The translations under genes and the position numbers were made by a program. A stretch of 64,000 nucleotides of DNA from positions 907,501 to 971,500 of the forward strand of contig NC_091009.1 in NCBI RefSeq assembly GCF_041146395.1. Reading direction: 5' to 3'. Under the pieces are notes generated by a model that saw only the letters and a list, made by a program, of their open reading frames with translations, was not told where the DNA came from and ran no database searches. This DNA is from Eulemur rufifrons. Taxonomy: Eukaryota > Chordata > Mammalia > Primates > Lemuridae. The stretch's first letter is position 1, and every line of letters starts with the position of its first letter. Of this stretch, positions 61,985 to 64,000 are shown in pieces.

Positions 61985-62745
61985 CCTACCCGTCACCCAT
62001 ATGCCTAACCCACAACATAACACCTAACCCTGATCCTACTGCTCACCTTAACAGGTAAACCTCACCATAACCCTAACTTTAACCACATATCTTAACGTTA
62101 ATGCATGACACCCTGAGAACAAGCCCTATACCGTCATTATAACCCTAACTTCTAGCTATAACCGTAACACCTAATCCCTAATTCTGAAACGCCAACCCTA
62201 ACCTTAACCCGACCGACAACACTAACACTAACGCTACCCCCTTACCCTAACCCTACGCCTAAAATTAACCCTAACCGTTGATCCTTCGTCATAACCCCTA
62301 ACCTTAACCCTAACCCTTAACCCTATTCCCAATCCTAACCATTAAACATAACCCTAACTCTTAACCCTAACCCTAACCTTTACCCTAATGCCTAGAGATC
62401 TAACCCCAACACTGACCTACAGTTAACACTAACCCCAACCCCTAATGCTAACCTTAAACCTGAACCAAGCTCCTAACCCTTAACCCTAACACTATCCCTT
62501 ACCCCTAAGCCTAACCCCAACTGTTAACCCTCTAACCCTCACCCTGAATCCTAACCCTATCCCTTAAACCTAACCCCTAACCCTAACGCTAACTCCAACC
62601 CTAAACCTTACCCTGGCCCCCTAACCCAGACTTAACACCTTACCCCTAACACTAATTCTAACCCTAACCACTAATCCCTAGCACCTAACCCTGACTCGAA
62701 ACCTAACCCCTAACACGAAAAACCCTAACCCCAACCCCAACCCTA

Positions 62746-62930
62746 ATTCTCACACTACTTCCATTCCCAGAGTCAAGCAAGCCTACAATACAGCCATGCC
62801 ATGTGTGAGATGAGGCTCCGCCTGAGTCCTGCATGTAGGTCCTCTCCCAAGGCCCAGGGAATGATGTTGTGCTTTCGTGGTGACTCCGACCGCACCCCTC
62901 TCACCGTAGATTAACCAGGTCCTGTGCCCT
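62746..62930 (+). repeat. Non-telomeric 200-bp block, diverged copy 3
   Basis: ATTCTCACACTACTTCC to CAGGTCCTGTGCCC. It keeps AGTCCTGCATG and the overall order but is clearly the most diverged member. Confidence 0.7.
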
Positions 62931-63050
62931 TAAACTGACCGCTAAAGCTAAGCCCTACCACCAACGCTAACCCCTGACCCTGAACCTAAGCCCCGAGCCT
63001 AAAGCCCAACATTAACTCTAGACCCTTACCCTAAACCTAATCCCTAACCC

Positions 63051-64000
63051 TAATGCTAACCCCTAAACCCAACCCTAACCGTGAACAGTAAACCTAACCC
63101 TAACCCCTAACACAAACCATAGCACATAACTCTAACCCTAAATCTAACCCTAAGCCTAACCGTAAACCCTAACTCTTAACCTTAACCCTAAGCGTTAACT
63201 CTCACGCTAACCTTTAATCCTAACCCTAATCCTAATCTTCAACCCTAAACCTAACACTTAACCCTAAACGTCTACCAAACCCTAACCCCTCATCTTAACC
63301 CTAACCGTAAACCTCAACCCTAAACCAAAGTGTAACCGTTAAATCTAAGAGTAACCTTTAACCCTAACCCTAATCCCTAACCTTAAGCCCTCACCCTAAC
63401 ACTAAACTTCATCCTTAACCCTAAGCATAATCCTAACCCTAAATCTAATTCTCAGACTTCTTGCTTTCTTAGAGTTTAGAAAGCCTGCAATCCTCCCATG
63501 CCATGCGTGACAGGAGGCTCTACCACTGTGTCCTGCATGAAACCCACGGGCCCATACCCAGAGTATGATAGAGTGGGTTCCCGGGTACAATCCCAGCCCC
63601 CTAAACTCCCCCCGACCGCCTAATGCAGACAGGGCCCGTGCGCTAAGCATAAACAATACCTCTAACGGATAACCCTAACCCTGAACATAACACCCAACCC
63701 TGTTCCTATTTCTCCCCTTAACACGTAAACCTCACCGTGAGCCTAACTTTAACCTCTTATCCTAACGTTAATGCATAACCCATTCCCTGAGAACAACCCC
63801 TATCCCATAATTCTAACCCTATCTCCTAGTCATCACTGTGACACCTAATCCCTAACCCTAATTCTAAATCGCTAACCCTAACCGGAACCCTACCTACAAC
63901 CCTAACACTGACAGTAACCCTTATTTCTAACCCCAACGCTATGCCTAACAAAAACCCTAACCCTTCACCCTAACCCCTAAGCCTTACGCTAACCCTTAAC
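63051..64000 (+). repeat. Subtelomere-like long tandem unit, copy 3 (partial)
   Basis: Starts TAATGCTAACCCCTAAACCC and runs to the window end. It is closer to copy 1 (shift about 3,540-3,546 bp) than to copy 2 across the block and the following 340 bases. Confidence 0.8.
63448..63653 (+). repeat. Non-telomeric 200-bp block, copy 4
   Basis: Nearly the same as copy 1 (59908-60112), including CAGAGTATGATAGAGTGGG and the CTAAACTCCCCCC segment. Confidence 0.85.

Larger units (their letters stand above)
61381..63050 (+). repeat. Subtelomere-like long tandem unit, copy 2
   Basis: 1,670 bp, same order of landmarks as copy 1 in its first 600 bases, more diverged afterwards, and including an additional diverged 200-bp block near its end. 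Confidence 0.78.
59476..64000 (+). repeat. Degenerate telomeric (CCCTAA) repeat block
   Basis: Mostly variants of CCCTAA with frequent changes (CCCTGA, CCTTAA, CCCCTAA, CACTAA); runs of more than three perfect hexamers are rare. The C-rich strand is on +, so a chromosome end that grew this array would lie to its left. The block extends past the window. Open frames here come from the repeat and from the embedded blocks listed separately. Confidence 0.93.

Overview
The window is repeat DNA from a strepsirrhine primate, most likely a lemur. The main evidence is a dimeric Alu at 15204-15547 whose long A/T-rich central linker matches the form I know from lemur genomes. A full-length primate-type L1 and an ERV-K/betaretrovirus-like provirus agree with this. 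I see no host single-copy gene. The only intact protein-length reading frame I trust is L1 ORF1 (3393-4397).

Layout. Positions 1 to about 59229 are a head-to-tail satellite with a monomer of about 546-556 bp (some 70 monomers by length), interrupted by insertions. From 1 to about 14.5 kb the monomers are diverged. They carry a near-perfect 55-bp hairpin palindrome and often a YY1-like motif, and they host the L1 (2331-8644). The Alu lies just beyond, at 15.2 kb. From about 16 kb to 59 kb the monomers are homogeneous and fall into recurring types that repeat in ordered blocks of 5 and 8, a higher-order organisation. A defective provirus (30850-37124, TG...CA LTRs, 6-bp target duplication) sits in this younger part. 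A 12,966-bp block containing it was duplicated in tandem, giving a second, nearly identical provirus at 43816-50090 with the same flanks.

At 59.2-59.5 kb the satellite passes into degenerate telomeric DNA (CCCTAA on the + strand) through a chimeric junction in which short satellite pieces, an A/T linker and telomeric tracts alternate three times. From 59.5 kb to the end there is a tandem subtelomere-like repeat of about 1.7-1.9 kb. It is built of degenerate CCCTAA and contains four copies of a roughly 200-bp non-telomeric block. The telomeric orientation would put the chromosome end to the left, on the satellite side, so this is probably an interstitial or rearranged telomeric block, or the satellite is subterminal.

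How the parts relate: the satellite acts as a landing platform (L1 and Alu used the same point in the monomer) and as a recombination substrate (the 13-kb duplication junction lies within about 20 bp of identical monomer sequence). The provirus has LTRs differing at only 3 positions over 732 aligned bases but badly damaged coding regions, which suggests that an already defective element was mobilised by helper proteins.
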